Positions 46,523 through 58,978 of a stretch of 64,000 nt of DNA are shown here, piece after piece. The first letter of the stretch is position 1. Each line of letters begins with the position of its first letter. The stretch lies in assembly GCF_000801105.2 (NCBI RefSeq), contig NC_079516.1, forward strand, positions 21,179,043 to 21,243,042. The letters run 5' to 3'. The position numbers and the translations under genes are program-made. Under the pieces are notes generated by a model, which had not been told where the DNA came from, made no database searches, and saw only the letters and a program-made list of their open reading frames with translations. This DNA comes from Raphanus sativus. Taxonomy: Eukaryota; Streptophyta; Magnoliopsida; Brassicales; Brassicaceae.

Positions 46523-48199
46523 TTTACTAACATAAAAAGCATGGATATTCATAGCCACATAATTGATATCATCCTTTATTTGTATGTTGTATAGAGCACA
46601 ACATACAGTACACGATTCATGTAGTATGTATGAGTTGGACATAAGGTACACAATTTACGTATTAATTCAGAGGTTCTACTTTGTTCGTCAAATCTATAGT
46701 AAGTTTGTTTAGTAGTTGTTGGCAATGTGAGTATAAATGTAATATTATTATGAAAATAAAATATAAGACAATTAAATGTGATTATTTCCTAGTAGATGAT
46801 CCAAGATAAAATATTATACATGAATTGAGTTTGTGACTTCTATTTTAATAGAATAGATTATGCTCATTTGTCTTTGGTACCGGACATGACCAACTTTCTA
46901 CAATATCTCACAGAAACTTTTGTTCTAATATTTTTTTCATTTACTTTTTTTTTATTAATTAAAAGTATTTGTAATTTTGGATGGCCCATACTAATTTCAA
47001 AAGGAAGGACTTTTAATTTACAGATAAACCTTCTCTCAGAATCAATACAATTAAAACAGCAGACATTTTTTTGACATCCCCTTACCTTTTCAAACTATTT
47101 ACATGAGTGCCATTATCATTTATTTTTAAAAACAAATATTATGCTAACTATTTAAATTGAGAATATTTATTTCCTATTAATATGGAAAATTTGGTACACT
47201 GCAGATCCTATTTTCCTATTAATATGCAACATAAAATAATTAATGAATTTTAGTACATTAACAGTTTTTAGTATATTCGACAACTTCTTAAAAAATAGTA
47301 ACTTCTAAATATTTGACTACAAATAATCGTAAAATAAGTCTTATATGTTAGAGACAATATCTTAATAACTCTTTTTTACAAATATAAAAATCCTATTTAA
47401 CTACTAAAATTAATAGATTGGCAATATCCTATTAATACAAAGTCTTCAAATAATATTACAATCCGATATAACCAATAAATTATATTAGCTTTCGAGATAT
47501 ATGATCAATATACGTGGTATTAGTATATAAATTCATATATCATTTTTTAAAAATGTAATAAAATTTTAAATTATAAAAGTTATAAAAGGTAAAAATATGT
47601 TTAAGTCATGTTTTTTAAATTTATGCAGACTTTGTACCCGAATGCTTTAGTCATTGGGTTATTGGGTCGGTTGCAAGTAAAATGTATGTCAATAGTTTAA
47701 TCAATTCAATATATAATTATACATATCAATATTAGAAATACAATAAAAATCATGTTAAAATTTTAGTAAAATTTTTAAATATATTTTCTTAATTTTTGTT
47801 TCACATAAATATATAAAAAACAATTAAACAGTTTTTGTAACAGCTGGAGCTACCACATATAATAAAAAGTACAATAAAATTGAAATAGCTAAGTATTTAA
47901 ATATCTAATGAAAACATTGAGATTTTATTTTAAATTTAAAAAATAACAAGTTAAATCAAATTGGATTACACATCGATCACTTTTCGATTAAACTGGTAGC
48001 ATCGGGTTTTAGCTATTTTGCGGGTTTATTGAAGTTTTAAATAATGGTTATTTCTTAAAACCCAAGCTAAATTATATATCGGATTAACAGATTTACCGGT
48101 TAGATCGTGAGTACGGATTGAATACGGGTATGGATTGAGTTTTAAAAATGTGGATTTAAATGCAAAAGATTAAATAGACAACATACCATACACTTTATA
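46523..48199. other. Transposon debris, including an orphan Helitron 5' end
   Basis: At 46857 a minus-strand A|TCTATTCTATTAAAATAG marks a Helitron 5' end whose 3' partner I could not find. The rest is AT-rich and without genes. Confidence 0.4.
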
Positions 48200-48270
48200 A
48201 TATGTTAAAGGAATTTCACATCATAAAGTATCCCGCTCCCGCGCTTTAAAAAGTGCGGGTCAAAATCTAG
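48200..48270 (+). mobile_element. Helitron 3' end (5' end not located)
   Basis: Hairpin CCCGCGCTTTAAAAAGTGCGGG then TCAAAATCTAG|T ending at 48270. The body probably extends left into the 46.9-48.2 kb region. Confidence 0.65.
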
Positions 48271-48918
48271 TATTCAATTGAAATCCAATTCATTGTCACA
48301 TATCCACATATTTTTAGTTTCATGGAGTTGATTCAAACCTGATCACTTAGCTCATCAGAATTCACCAGCCATTAGACCACGCATTTGTGGTTTTCACATC
48401 ATTTACATTCTTCATTTATGTTTGCTAAAGAAATGTCTAATTTGTCTTATTTTTAATTATTATTTCCATAACCATATGGACGGTTCATGTTATCCTATTA
48501 TATGATTGTATACTAAGTTATATATTGCAACTTAAAGTATAGTAACAAGAATAAAATTTATTAGGAGTACAAACTCAAGTAAAACATACTTAATTTTATA
48601 AAAATAAAGGAATCCAAACCATAACATTTTAACGATATAAACTTATGTGGATAAAATAAAATCTAACAAATAAGAAATCATGTATTATGTTAATTTCCTG
48701 TACATTATTTCTGAAGTGATTTTTCAAAAATGGCTTACATGTCATTATCATATTTATTTTCAGAAAAGAAAAATGACAAGATTTATGAGAATATGACATT
48801 GCATAGCTAATTTTGAAATATGGTATAGCTAATTTTTTAAAAATTTGAAACTTTAATTTATATAAATTATATTTTCTGTTAAGTTCTCGAAAATATAGTA
48901 ATAACTCATATATCATTA

Positions 48919-50574
48919 TCCTTTATACATTATTTGAGAAGTGATTTTGCCACATGTCATCTCTACAATCAGTTTCACAAATTAATATGATATGGCTAAT
49001 AAAATTGATGACATGGCTTCTAGAAAAATATGACATGAATTATTTCATTTAATGTTGATTATATTTTTGGTAAATTTTTAGAATATGATAATAACTCATA
49101 CATTAAATTTAGCATTGATATTTATTTTTGGTAAACTTTTTTATATGGTAATATCTCATACATTATTTATAAAATAAATATATTCATATATAACATTACA
49201 AATTTCGAAATATTATTTTATTAGTTATACAATTTTTATTACTAAAGCTTTCAAAAATTTCTACATTTAAAAACAAATTAGATTTTCTAATCGTAAAATC
49301 ATTAGTTTCTTTATTTACAAATTTATAAATATTGTTTAGTTTAAATTTTTTTATAATTATACAATTTTATATCATTTTGTCACTTTTATACAAATTTATT
49401 TAATATATTTAAACCATATAAATATATCGAAAATACTATCTAAGATTATAATTTAAATATACATATATATATATATATATAATATATTTTTAAACAAACA
49501 AAATCATTTTATCTTAATTTAATATGTTAACTAAATCAAATCTATATTTAAATATTGGTAAAAAATAATAAAATCTATATATTTAATAAACTTTATTTTT
49601 AAATCTATTCTATTAATTCTTCAACATGACCAATTGATAGAGGTTATGTCTAACTACTTATTCTCATGTTTTACTTTTTTTCAAAAATGAAATATAACTT
49701 CTTATTTTATATAACTGCACATAACGTTCTGATTTAGAGTTAAAAGTTGTAATTCTCTATATACGTTGTAAAGAAACGAAAACTTAATCCCTATTTTTCG
49801 GGGTAGTGGACAATTTAACAACCACATATAATTTCTGATATCAACATTAATTATAGTTAAACTGCTTCTTGCTTTTTAACTGTTTTTACGGGCTTAACAA
49901 AATAGTATATATAATTGATATTAAAATATTTGAAACAAGTAAAAAGAAAACAAGAAGCAGTTTATATAGTTTTATAGCAAACGAGAAGTCATAGGACGGT
50001 TGTATAATTTTTATAAATTTAATTTCTTTAACATATAAAACTACAGAAATGTTACAAATAAATAGGCATACGGACATAATGATTAGGAAAAAACGAGCAT
50101 ATGACAGATCAATTTTAAATTGCTATTAGATTCTGATATGTCCCTAAAAGTGCGGGTATATTTTTTGTTTTATATTTTTTAAAAATTTAAATTGTTATCT
50201 GTGTTTTTAGTTATATTTTTATAATATTTTTTTAAATGATTAATAAGTTTTAATAATTATATTAAAATAATTGGACCACACTTATATCAATAGGTAATGT
50301 TCATGTTTAATAGTATTGATTAAAACCTCTTATTAATCATTTAAAACAATATTATACAATTAAAACAAAAATGTGACCTTAAACACACAAATATGACTTA
50401 AATATAAATATAAAAATTAAATTATAACAAAAATAAAACAAAAAATATATCCAATTATATTTCTAGAAAAATTAAAACAAAACATATACCCGCCCTTTTA
50501 AGGGCGGGTCAGAATCTAGTATAAATTAAATTTTAAAAAATTTCATACTGCACATGGTGCAGGAAAACACCTAG
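48919..50574 (+). mobile_element. Helitron of the CTGCACATGGTGCAG-hairpin family, with a nested insertion
   Basis: Likely start A|TCCTTTATACATTATTTGAG at 48919. End: hairpin CTGCACATGGTGCAG then GAAAACACCTAG|T at 50574. The same hairpin, tail and 5' region recur inverted at 60727-61469. A second element (50143-50519) sits just before its 3' end. Internal ~70-130-bp repeats (GGTAAA...ATAACTCATACATTA) occur at 48880-49170. Confidence 0.65.
50143..50519. mobile_element. Helitron tail inserted in another Helitron; two inverted tails
   Basis: The right end is a perfect hairpin ACCCGCCC...GGGCGGGT plus CAGAATCTAG|T (50519). The left end (AGTGCGGGTATATTTTTTG, 50147-50165) is an inverted, degraded copy of the same tail, so the segment begins and ends with 3' ends in opposite directions. 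Confidence 0.55.
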
Positions 50575-50657
50575 TTAACATTAATAAAACAAACTAATAA
50601 TATATTTACAATATACAATATTTCCATAGATAAATTTTAGAAATTAAAAAAAAAATA

Positions 50658-50688
<31 letters not shown>

Positions 50689-50952
50689 AAGAAATAATTA
50701 GAAGTGTGTTTTAAAAAAATCCAAAATTAAGATATTATTAATTAAGTCAAAATTTTGTAATTAGTTAAATGTTTGAATTTTAACCAAAACGTACTAAATG
50801 ATGTAAAGAAACAGTTAATTTATGTTCTCAATTTTGAATTTATTTACTTTTAATCGTGATAGATTATCAAAATTGAGCGATTGATGATTGATTTATTAGA
50901 TTAATTAATAGATTGATTTTTCTCAGTTCAAAATATCTTTTATTGAAAAAAA

Positions 50953-51310
50953 TCCCTAAATCTTATTTGTGATGAAGTTTTTTAAAGATTGCTTCATGTC
51001 ATCACTATATTCATTTTCACAAAAAAGACATAGCTTTTGAAAAATATAACATGGTATCAAAATAATTTTGACATGGACAGTTTTATTTATGTAAATTTAT
51101 ATTTTGGTAAGTTTTATAATTTTCCAAACATTATTTGTGAAACAATTTTTCAAAAATTGTTTACATGTCATCATGACATTCATTCTCAAAAAGATGATAT
51201 GGCTCTTAAAAATATAACTTTATATTAAGTTAATTGTGACATACACAATTTCATTGATATATATTTATATTTGTAGTTAGTTCTCTGAAATATGATAGTA
51301 ACTCATTTAC
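50953..51310 (+). repeat. Helitron-like 5' end with ~167-bp tandem repeat
   Basis: A|TCCCTAAATCTTATTTGTG at 50953 resembles the start of the 48919 element. Two diverged copies of a ~167-bp unit follow (from about 50961 and 51128; each holds TTCATGTCATCA/TACATGTCATCA). No 3' end found. Confidence 0.5.
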
Positions 51311-51815
51311 CATCATTTGCATAATAAGAGTAAACTATTTAATAATATATTTAATTTGATTATAATAAAAATTTATATGTTTATAACTTCAGAAAAACAT
51401 AAGCAAAATGTATGCAAAATATAATAAATGTTAAGAAAAAATATATCATTAGGATAAAATTTGAAAGAATTTCAGAAATATATATCTCTTCGTATATTAG
51501 CACATATATATGGGAATCTTATAAAAAGTATTTTTATCGTCAGGAACATTTCTTTGATAGCTAATGGTTAATTAGTGCAAATATATTTAACCAAAAAGAT
51601 TAATTATGGCGGAAAATAGTCTATTTATGGAACAACATATCATAGTAAGTACTTAATTTATTAGTTAGGTGACTCGACTGTTTCATTTTATATAATGTAA
51701 GATTTTTTTATGATAAAAATGTTTCTTAAATGTCAGTAAAAACTGAAACATATGCTAGTTTAATATTGAACATTGTAAATTTGATCTAAATAATAAAATA
51801 ATTTACAATGGTATA

Positions 51816-52049
51816 GTGGGGCGGAGAGATCTTAATCCGAAACACCTCTGGCCTGAGCACAATAACTCAGATGGATCCAGGGAGTTTCCTAAGAAAGGTT
51901 ACAGAAAATCTGCCTATTTCTGTAACCTCAACATCGCTGACGAACACAATTCCCTTCAACCAGTGGAAGATTTCAACCTGCAAGCAGACTGCAGACCACG
52001 AAGATTTATATATGATAATGAAGTCGAACACAGAGGCCTGTGGGAATAA
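51816..52049 (+). other. Coding-like island, unidentified
   Basis: A 77-codon open frame with balanced composition (NPKHLWPEHNNSDGSREF; YFCNLNIADEHNSLQPVEDF) sits alone in AT-rich DNA. An overlapping frame is also open to 52155, so which is real is unclear. No family recognised. It may be a captured exon or retroelement gag scrap. Confidence 0.3.
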
Positions 52050-52407
52050 CTTCTATTTCGGGGGTCTTGGTCATGGACCTGTGAGTTCGGCCTGCAGCTT
52101 CTTTTGTTTTCTTGTTTTCTGCAGTCTTGTTAGTTTTATAGTTTTTTTTTTATAATAATTAAACTATGACAGTAGTTTGTGGAACTCTGAGTGAGATTCT
52201 TCGTCTTCAATCTAGTTTCATACCTATCTCTTTTATTTTATTTCGAGATTATAAAATTGTGATGCAAGCAACGTTAGATAAAGAAGCTCTGTTTAGACTC
52301 TATAATAGTTATCAGCTTAATGCAATGTGTTAAAAGCCCACGGACATCAGATTCAGACGCATCCAAACGCTTTAAATTGCACACTTTGACAAAACACTAA
52401 ATTCAGA

Positions 52408-52426
52408 CCCCCCCCCCCCCCCCCCC
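52408..52426. repeat. C19 homopolymer tract
   Basis: Nineteen consecutive C in AT-rich DNA. No flanking duplication noticed. Confidence 0.9.
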
Positions 52427-52776
52427 TTCATTTTACTTTTAAGCATGTGATCAAAATTTCGGTAAGTATTCTACGGAGTTTAGCAGTGTTATTGAGAGTA
52501 GTCTTTATAAGGGGTTGTGAAGGGTTCTTCCTTTCCGATTGTTTTCCCTTTAGTTAGGATATTTAGGCATAATACTTCAACAAGGTTTAGTTCATATACA
52601 TCTAGTTTATTTGGTGTTTACATCACTACTATTATTAAAACTGAAAAAGAAGTCAAGAAAACTCACCAATACAATCCAGTGTTTAAAGTGTTGATGTCAA
52701 TTTCTCTCGCAGTCTGTTGGAGATGCTGTTTTGGAATATAATTTTTGAATATAGTAAGTTATTTAACTATTAAATA

Positions 52777-53727
52777 CTAGATTTTGACCCGCGCTTCGAA
52801 AGCGCGGGTTTTGTTTTTGGCTATAGACAAAATTTTACATGAATTAGTACTTTGTGGTTGTTGCACATTATTATTTTACAAAATTGTATCATATTGAAGA
52901 AGCAAATTTTTTAAAAATTATATAATTTATAAATTAGTTTTTTGATATTTTATATATACATTTTTATATAATTCTCTCTTAAGCCTAGACATTTACTGAA
53001 ATCTGAAAAAAAAACGATTGTATATGAATCCAGAGAAATATACATATTGGGTATTCTTTTGGACAGCAGATCTTGGTTCGGACGGATCCTACCCAAAACC
53101 CAGTCTGATTCTTAAAGTACATGAAATATTTTGTATATATTAGGTATATTTAAGTATTTTGGATATGCTTCATTATTACCGATATTCTTTTTGGGTTAAG
53201 TATTCATGTAAAATTTCAAACTTTTAAATATATTTTCGGTATTTTTGTTTTTTCGGGTTATATTTTGGAAAGCATTTCAGATCTTTTCCGGTATTTGAAT
53301 TGGTTTTTTGATTATTTTTCAAGTTTCAGATCATTTTCAAGTTTTCAGGTACTTCATATCTTTTCAGATATTAATACCTGAATCAACCTAGACCTGCTAC
53401 ATACCCAAATATTACATGTATTTGAATTATTATTCCTAAACCGATCCGGATATGAAGCGATCGGGACACTAATTTAACAAAAAATCAGATGTTTAAAACC
53501 GAAAGAACCTAAATAAAAAGGACTTGACCCAAATATCTGAATACCCAGACCTCATCTCTCACTATATTTTGTGTATTTTATAAAAGTTGCATTTGTTAAA
53601 TTTATATGGATTAAGTTTTACTTGCTAGATTTTATTGGCTAATTCAATAGAATATATTTCTATGTTTTAATAGTTCTTAAATTCTCTTAATATTTTTTAT
53701 TATAATACTTTTTATAAAAAATTAAGT

Positions 53728-53764
<37 letters not shown>

Positions 53765-54428
53765 GTTTTAACATATGATTTGCAAAACTATTTTATTAAA
53801 TTTGATTTTTAAATATTTGAAACTATATAATGTAAACTGATATAGTACAATATGTTAATGATACAATATATAAATATTGTAGACCCTGAGCATAAAGCTA
53901 ATTTATATAAAAAGCGTATCATATAAATTGAAGAGTAGTAATAATAAAAAAAAAAGATTTCGAACCATGTTTTTAGTTGGATAATTATAGACGTCCATCA
54001 TATATATTGTACTAAATTAAATACATAGTTCACTTTAATCAAGAAGTATAAACAATAAACAATCAAAAAGCATATATGGACAGGCTATGATGACAAAAAA
54101 AAATCGACAGGCTGCATATGGGCATCATGGCATGCACAATAGGTGCAACAAACTAACGATATTAATATGATTTATTTTGACTTTAACGTTTTAGGAAAGT
54201 CACCATAATTTGATTTCCTCAAATTTCGGTAACAAACTAATGATATCAATTAATAATATCGCACATATTGTTAGAGGAAAGAATAAAAATAGGGTTAATA
54301 TATGGTATTGACTAATATATTGTTACAAATATATAAGGTAAGACTAATAAAATTTAACTCTAATAAAAGAATCCAAACAACTTTCATAAGTCGACTTTTC
54401 AAAACTGCTTTCCTTTTAATAGTATAAA
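52777..54428 (-). mobile_element. Helitron, ~1.65 kb
   Basis: 3' end at 52777: perfect hairpin ACCCGCGCTT-TCG-AAGCGCGGGT then CAAAATCTAG|T on minus. 5' end at 54428: TTTATACTATTAAAAGG, apparently TC changed to TT. Abuts the next Helitron. Holds AT-rich filler and a fragment (53040-53560) of a GGTTCGG-type repeat. Confidence 0.65.
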
Positions 54429-55342
54429 CTAGATTTTGACCCGCCCTTAAAAGGGCGGGTATATTTTTTGTTTTAAATTTAGTTTTCATATTTGTGTTTT
54501 CTTTGTGATTATTTTTGTATGTTTCTTTGTAATTATATTTGTGTGTAAATCAAAATATATTTTATTAAATAATGGCAATTTAAAAATTGATCCGGTATAC
54601 GTTCGGTTAAGGATGGGTTGCGGATCGAACCAGGCCCGCTGATCCGCCAATCCGCGGGTTTCAGTTTTGTTCTGGTCAAAAAATCTGACCCGTATAACCC
54701 ACAAACAAATAATTTTGTACCCGTTCCGCTTAATTTTACGGTTATCTGCGAGTTATTTAATTTAAACAATAATTCTTTAATATAATTATTATAAAAATAT
54801 ATAAAATATATTTATAATAAACCTTTTATCTATTATCAAAATTCATATACAGTTATATATTTTTGATTTGAATAAAACAATATTTGAAACTTAAGTAAGA
54901 TATATGGTTTGACAGTTGAGGTCGGATCATAATTTTAATTTTTTTTCGTTTTGGTTAAAACAAAACAATAATTCAAATATGTAATTTCAATGTCAATCAA
55001 AAGGATTTATCTTTGTTCAAGTTCTCGTTATTTTCTCGTGATGGAATATTATTTATGAAAATGTAACATCAGTATTTATATTTTGAAACATCACATGTAT
55101 TCTAATCCCTAAATAAGAATGTAGTTGAACGTTCTGTTTGAAAATATGTATATTTAGTTTGGGTTCGAAGAAACTACATATAACATATAAATCTTGTACT
55201 TGTATCTATATTAATAAAGTAGACTAGGAAATCTCCACATTCAGCCACGTCAGCACACCATGCTCTAAAATCAGACACGTAAGCACTTTTTGCGTTTGCT
55301 TTTGGTTGTCGAACTTCGTCCTGATTTATTTATTAGTATAGA
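54429..55342 (-). mobile_element. Helitron inserted precisely at the 5' end of its neighbour
   Basis: 3' end at 54429: hairpin ACCCGCCCTTTTAAGGGCGGGT then CAAAATCTAG on minus, directly followed by the T that starts the 52777-54428 element. Proposed 5' end A|TCTATACTAATAAATAAATC at 55342. A plus-oriented TCTATATTAATAAAG at 55208 could instead mark a small inverted-repeat element 55208-55342. Confidence 0.55.
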
Positions 55343-55662
55343 TTGGGCTTGGTTTATTTTTTGTATTTAGTAGGGTTAAGGCTAAGTTTTTGGGCTTCAG
55401 ATGATAAGTTGGACCCGGATTTAAACCTATCCCTTTCAAGTCTTTGTAGAATGTAAACTGGGAGCTTAGAAACCGTCGACTTAACGATTCCTTTTCACCT
55501 TCTCCGGGCGACATAACGCTCCCATGACTTCCTCTTCATTGCTTCTCTAATTCGTTTTTTGAGAATATTAATTCAGTGTATATAAATACTTTCTGAGAGT
55601 CCCCTGCAAAATCTTCGATCGAACTTGTTTGCCCCAGTCTCTCTAAATCGACGATTGTGATA

Positions 55663-56310
55663 ATGGCAAGTTCTCATCTTAAATTCTCTGACTTGAAGCG
55701 AGGGCTGTAGACAGTTAGTCTAGGCTCGACTTCTCCGCTTTTGGTAAGCATGAAATGTAAAGAAAGCCAGTGAGCTGATGGGTATTGATATGCTTCTCAT
55801 TGCTGGAAGGTATGTCGGTTTCTATTTTTATCATCGGTTTCACATTATAAAATTTAACTACAAGTTGATGATGTTTTATGCCTTCAACTCTCAGGATACG
55901 CGAGTCCAAGCATCAATTAGTGTGCACATGATCAACACCTTGAAATACATATTGAAGGAAGGCTCTCTGTATGAGCTTAGTGTTTTTGTTGTCACAATAT
56001 GCAACCCAGCTTACTTTTTGGAGAAAGCCATCTTTCTATTAGATTTACAGATAAAACCGTTTTTCTTGAGGTCTCTGAAACGCTAAAACGGATCCCTATA
56101 AAGAGTTTTAGGTTCCTGCAACAAGAAACTACAGGTAAACCAAGTGTCAACCAACTGTTTGTTTATAGATTAGTTGTTATGTTGGTCTTTGACTAATTAT
56201 TGATTTTTTGTGATTTTTAAGAGGAAGATCCAAACGAGATGAAGAATCTGACAGGAATGGGACTATCAAATCAAAAGTTGTATCCAGACGCTCAAAGGGC
56301 ACATCCACAA
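55663..56310 (+). pseudogene. RPA1-like OB-fold (DUF223) pseudogene
   Basis: Starts MASSHLKFSDLKRG, then hits TAG and frame changes before regaining ELMGIDMLLI. After an intron (acceptor TCTCAG near 55893) it reads DTRVQASISVHMI and EGSLYELSVFVVTICNP; after another frame change, HLSIRFTDKTVFLEV. This order is the N-terminal DUF223 OB fold of plant RPA70-like proteins. Several disabling changes are present. RPA-like genes are both a large crucifer family and a cargo of autonomous plant Helitrons; with Helitrons on both sides either origin is possible. Confidence 0.7.
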
Positions 56311-56471
56311 TGTATGTACAGGCTAGAGTTTGTTTTCTCTATTTTGTCTTTTAGTTTGTTATATCTATTTTATATATTTTTCAGGCTAGAGAACACTCTG
56401 AATTATGTTCTCGAGAGTTTTTGGACCATTGGTTACATAAAATGTTCGGGCCTGTGAGTTTCTGTATTCCT

Positions 56472-56512
56472 GCTTCCTCATTTTTCTTTTTTGGAAAAAG
56501 CTTCCTCATTTT
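56472..56512 (-). repeat. Micro-retroposon scar: 13-bp repeats
   Basis: GCTTCCTCATTTT at 56472-56484 and 56500-56512. The insert on minus is TTTTTCCAAAAAAGA. Confidence 0.65.
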
Positions 56513-57112
56513 ATATTTCTATAAGTCGAACAGTTTGTTAGATTATTTTTCATGAGTAGAGTTTTGTCTTGTTGGTAAGATCTTTGTTTCTGATTTGTTC
56601 TTAGTTCTCTTCTGAGATTGACGATTTGGAAAGCTAATGGTGGTCAGAATTGCTAAGAGCTGATGCCGGATCAGTATTATACAAAACCATCAACAACAAA
56701 TGTGTTTGCATTTTACAGGGTTGTGCTTGGATATGATGAAGGAATAACCATCATGGTTAAACATACTACCTAGACCAAAGAATGATAAACCGCCAATGTC
56801 AAATATCAGCAGACTATTACAATCAACCACTATGATTACATCCCCTATAATATACCCCATTCCTGTTAATTAACAATATAGAATGTGTTACCTGCACGTT
56901 AAAATTATGAATCTACAACCAGCTGATAACGCAGCTATATTAATGGTTGGCTAATCTTAAACTCATAAATGGCCCAACTTGATTTGCTAACACATTAGGT
57001 CCCCCAAAAATAACAAAAACTCTACGGGATAATGAAAGCCCAGACGTCTAAGCAGTAATATAGTGAAATTAATTAGAATGTTTACAAGTTTTTAAAAGCG
57101 ATAATTTACTAA

Positions 57113-57336
57113 GACCATCTCCAACCCACCTCTATTTTAATCTCTATATTTTAGAGGAAAATATAGAGATATGCTATTTCCATCTCTAAATATAGAGGTA
57201 AAAAATAGAATTCCTCTATATTTTCCTCTAAAATAGAGAAACTCTATTATAGAAGCATACATTGGAGCAAATCCACCTCTATAATAGAGTTTCTCTATTT
57301 TAGAGAAAAAAATAGAAAGGTACATTGGAGATGCTC
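57113..57336. mobile_element. PIF/Harbinger-type MITE, 224 bp, TAA target duplication
   Basis: Ends GACCATCTCCAA and, inverted, GAGCATCTCCAA, flanked by TAA (57110-57112 and 57337-57339). The interior is a series of palindromic CTCTATTTTAGAG motifs, so the whole element can fold. Confidence 0.85.
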
Positions 57337-57339
57337 TAA

Positions 57340-58293
57340 GTCCCTTATTCAGGATTTGAAATTTGGAAAATATTGTTTTCTCAAAAGTACATTTATTCAT
57401 ATGTAATAAGACTTTTTGTCCATATATTGATATTTAATCATTAAATATTTGAAAATATACTGACATTTAATTATTAAATATTTTAAAAATATATACATAA
57501 CTTTTAATCATGTGAAATATTTAATTATGTACTTATTATTTATCGGATGTAGAACAACAAAAGAAGATCATTGATGATAATCCGTTTCCTTCTAAAACTC
57601 AATGTGAATGATATAGGTGGACATACAGATGGTTAAGTCAAAGCTGCCACATATAAACGCCACTAACTCATCTTCTTTTATATCCTAAACATGAATGTTG
57701 TTTTGTCATATCTCTATCTGTTCTGATTTTACAAAATATATAGATCCATTATTAGAATCTCCTCCTATGGGTAAAGATATGATCTGCTTCTCAAAATATA
57801 ATCTCATTTGAATGTATATTTCCAAATTGTCCCCTTTTTAAATGTCAAATTTTAATTTTATTCTTAAAGTACTGGACAAATTTATCACCTTAAATTTTAA
57901 AAGTACAATGACTTAATGGGTTAAAACATTCTGCTCAATATTTACAGATATATTGACACTCAACCTTCAAAATCATATACACTTATCACTCTAACTATTT
58001 CTCTATGTCTGCACACATACATAATTAGTAATTTGCACATTTATCTAATACGTTAAGCACAAAAGGTGAACTACAAACCATACACATGTATAACATGAAA
58101 GGTTTCTTCTACTTCCATGAATCAAACGCATCAAACATCAATAATACAACCTCATTGACACAAATGTCAAAACATTGTCTGCATTTCAAATTATACAAAA
58201 AACATACAAATTGCTACATCAGTTGAATATCAAAAACTAAACAACAACATCACCAAAAAATATTCATATCTAAATAACACAAAAAACTAACAA
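57340..58293. other. AT-rich region, probable body of the Helitron ending at 58321
   Basis: No gene recognised. The Helitron 5' end could not be fixed. Confidence 0.35.
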
Positions 58294-58321
58294 TCCGCGC
58301 GTAGCGCGGACACACCACTAG
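58294..58321 (+). mobile_element. Helitron 3' end
   Basis: Perfect hairpin TCCGCGC-GTA-GCGCGGA then CACACCACTAG|T. Confidence 0.7.
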
Positions 58322-58334
58322 TTCATTTATTAAA

Positions 58335-58370
58335 TTTGGGTTTGTAAAAAGAAAAAAGTTTGGGTTTGTA
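58335..58370 (+). repeat. Micro-retroposon-like scar: 12-bp repeats around an A-rich dodecamer
   Basis: TTTGGGTTTGTA at 58335-58346 and 58359-58370 brackets AAAAGAAAAAAG. Confidence 0.55.
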
Positions 58371-58978
58371 CAAATTGCATATAACTTATAGATCTTATAC
58401 AACCATTTGTTATGTATATTCGTTTAGTTAGTTACGTAAACATAAATCTATGAATTTTGATAGCATAAATATGAATTCAAATTTCGACCTATGATAATAA
58501 TATAAATCTATTTAGACCGTTAAAACCTATTAACTAATTGGTCTCGTGACCCATTCCTTTGTTTTAGAACTAACCGTAATGTATCTTTTTAACACATAAC
58601 CGTAATATATTTAAAACTATATATCAATGGGTTCTAAAGCCTAAAGGCAGTTATATTGTATGCTCTCGATAAATACAACCGTAATATTATTTGTTATAAT
58701 CGACTTGTCAACTTGTTTAGAACATGGGCCTCACATGTATTGTATGCTTTACGTGAAAATAGAGGAAGTTTGGAAGTTACGGTTAAATAATATTCTAGAT
58801 GCAGTTATATTTACATTATATTGTAGATGCAGTTATACAAATTAAAAGATGGACATAACTTTTATCAATGGGGCAAACTGCAAAATTAATAGAATAGATA
58901 TATAATAAAGAAAATATAGTATTCATGATCTGATTGCAACATATTTTCTATTAACATATCTCAATATAAATATTTAAA

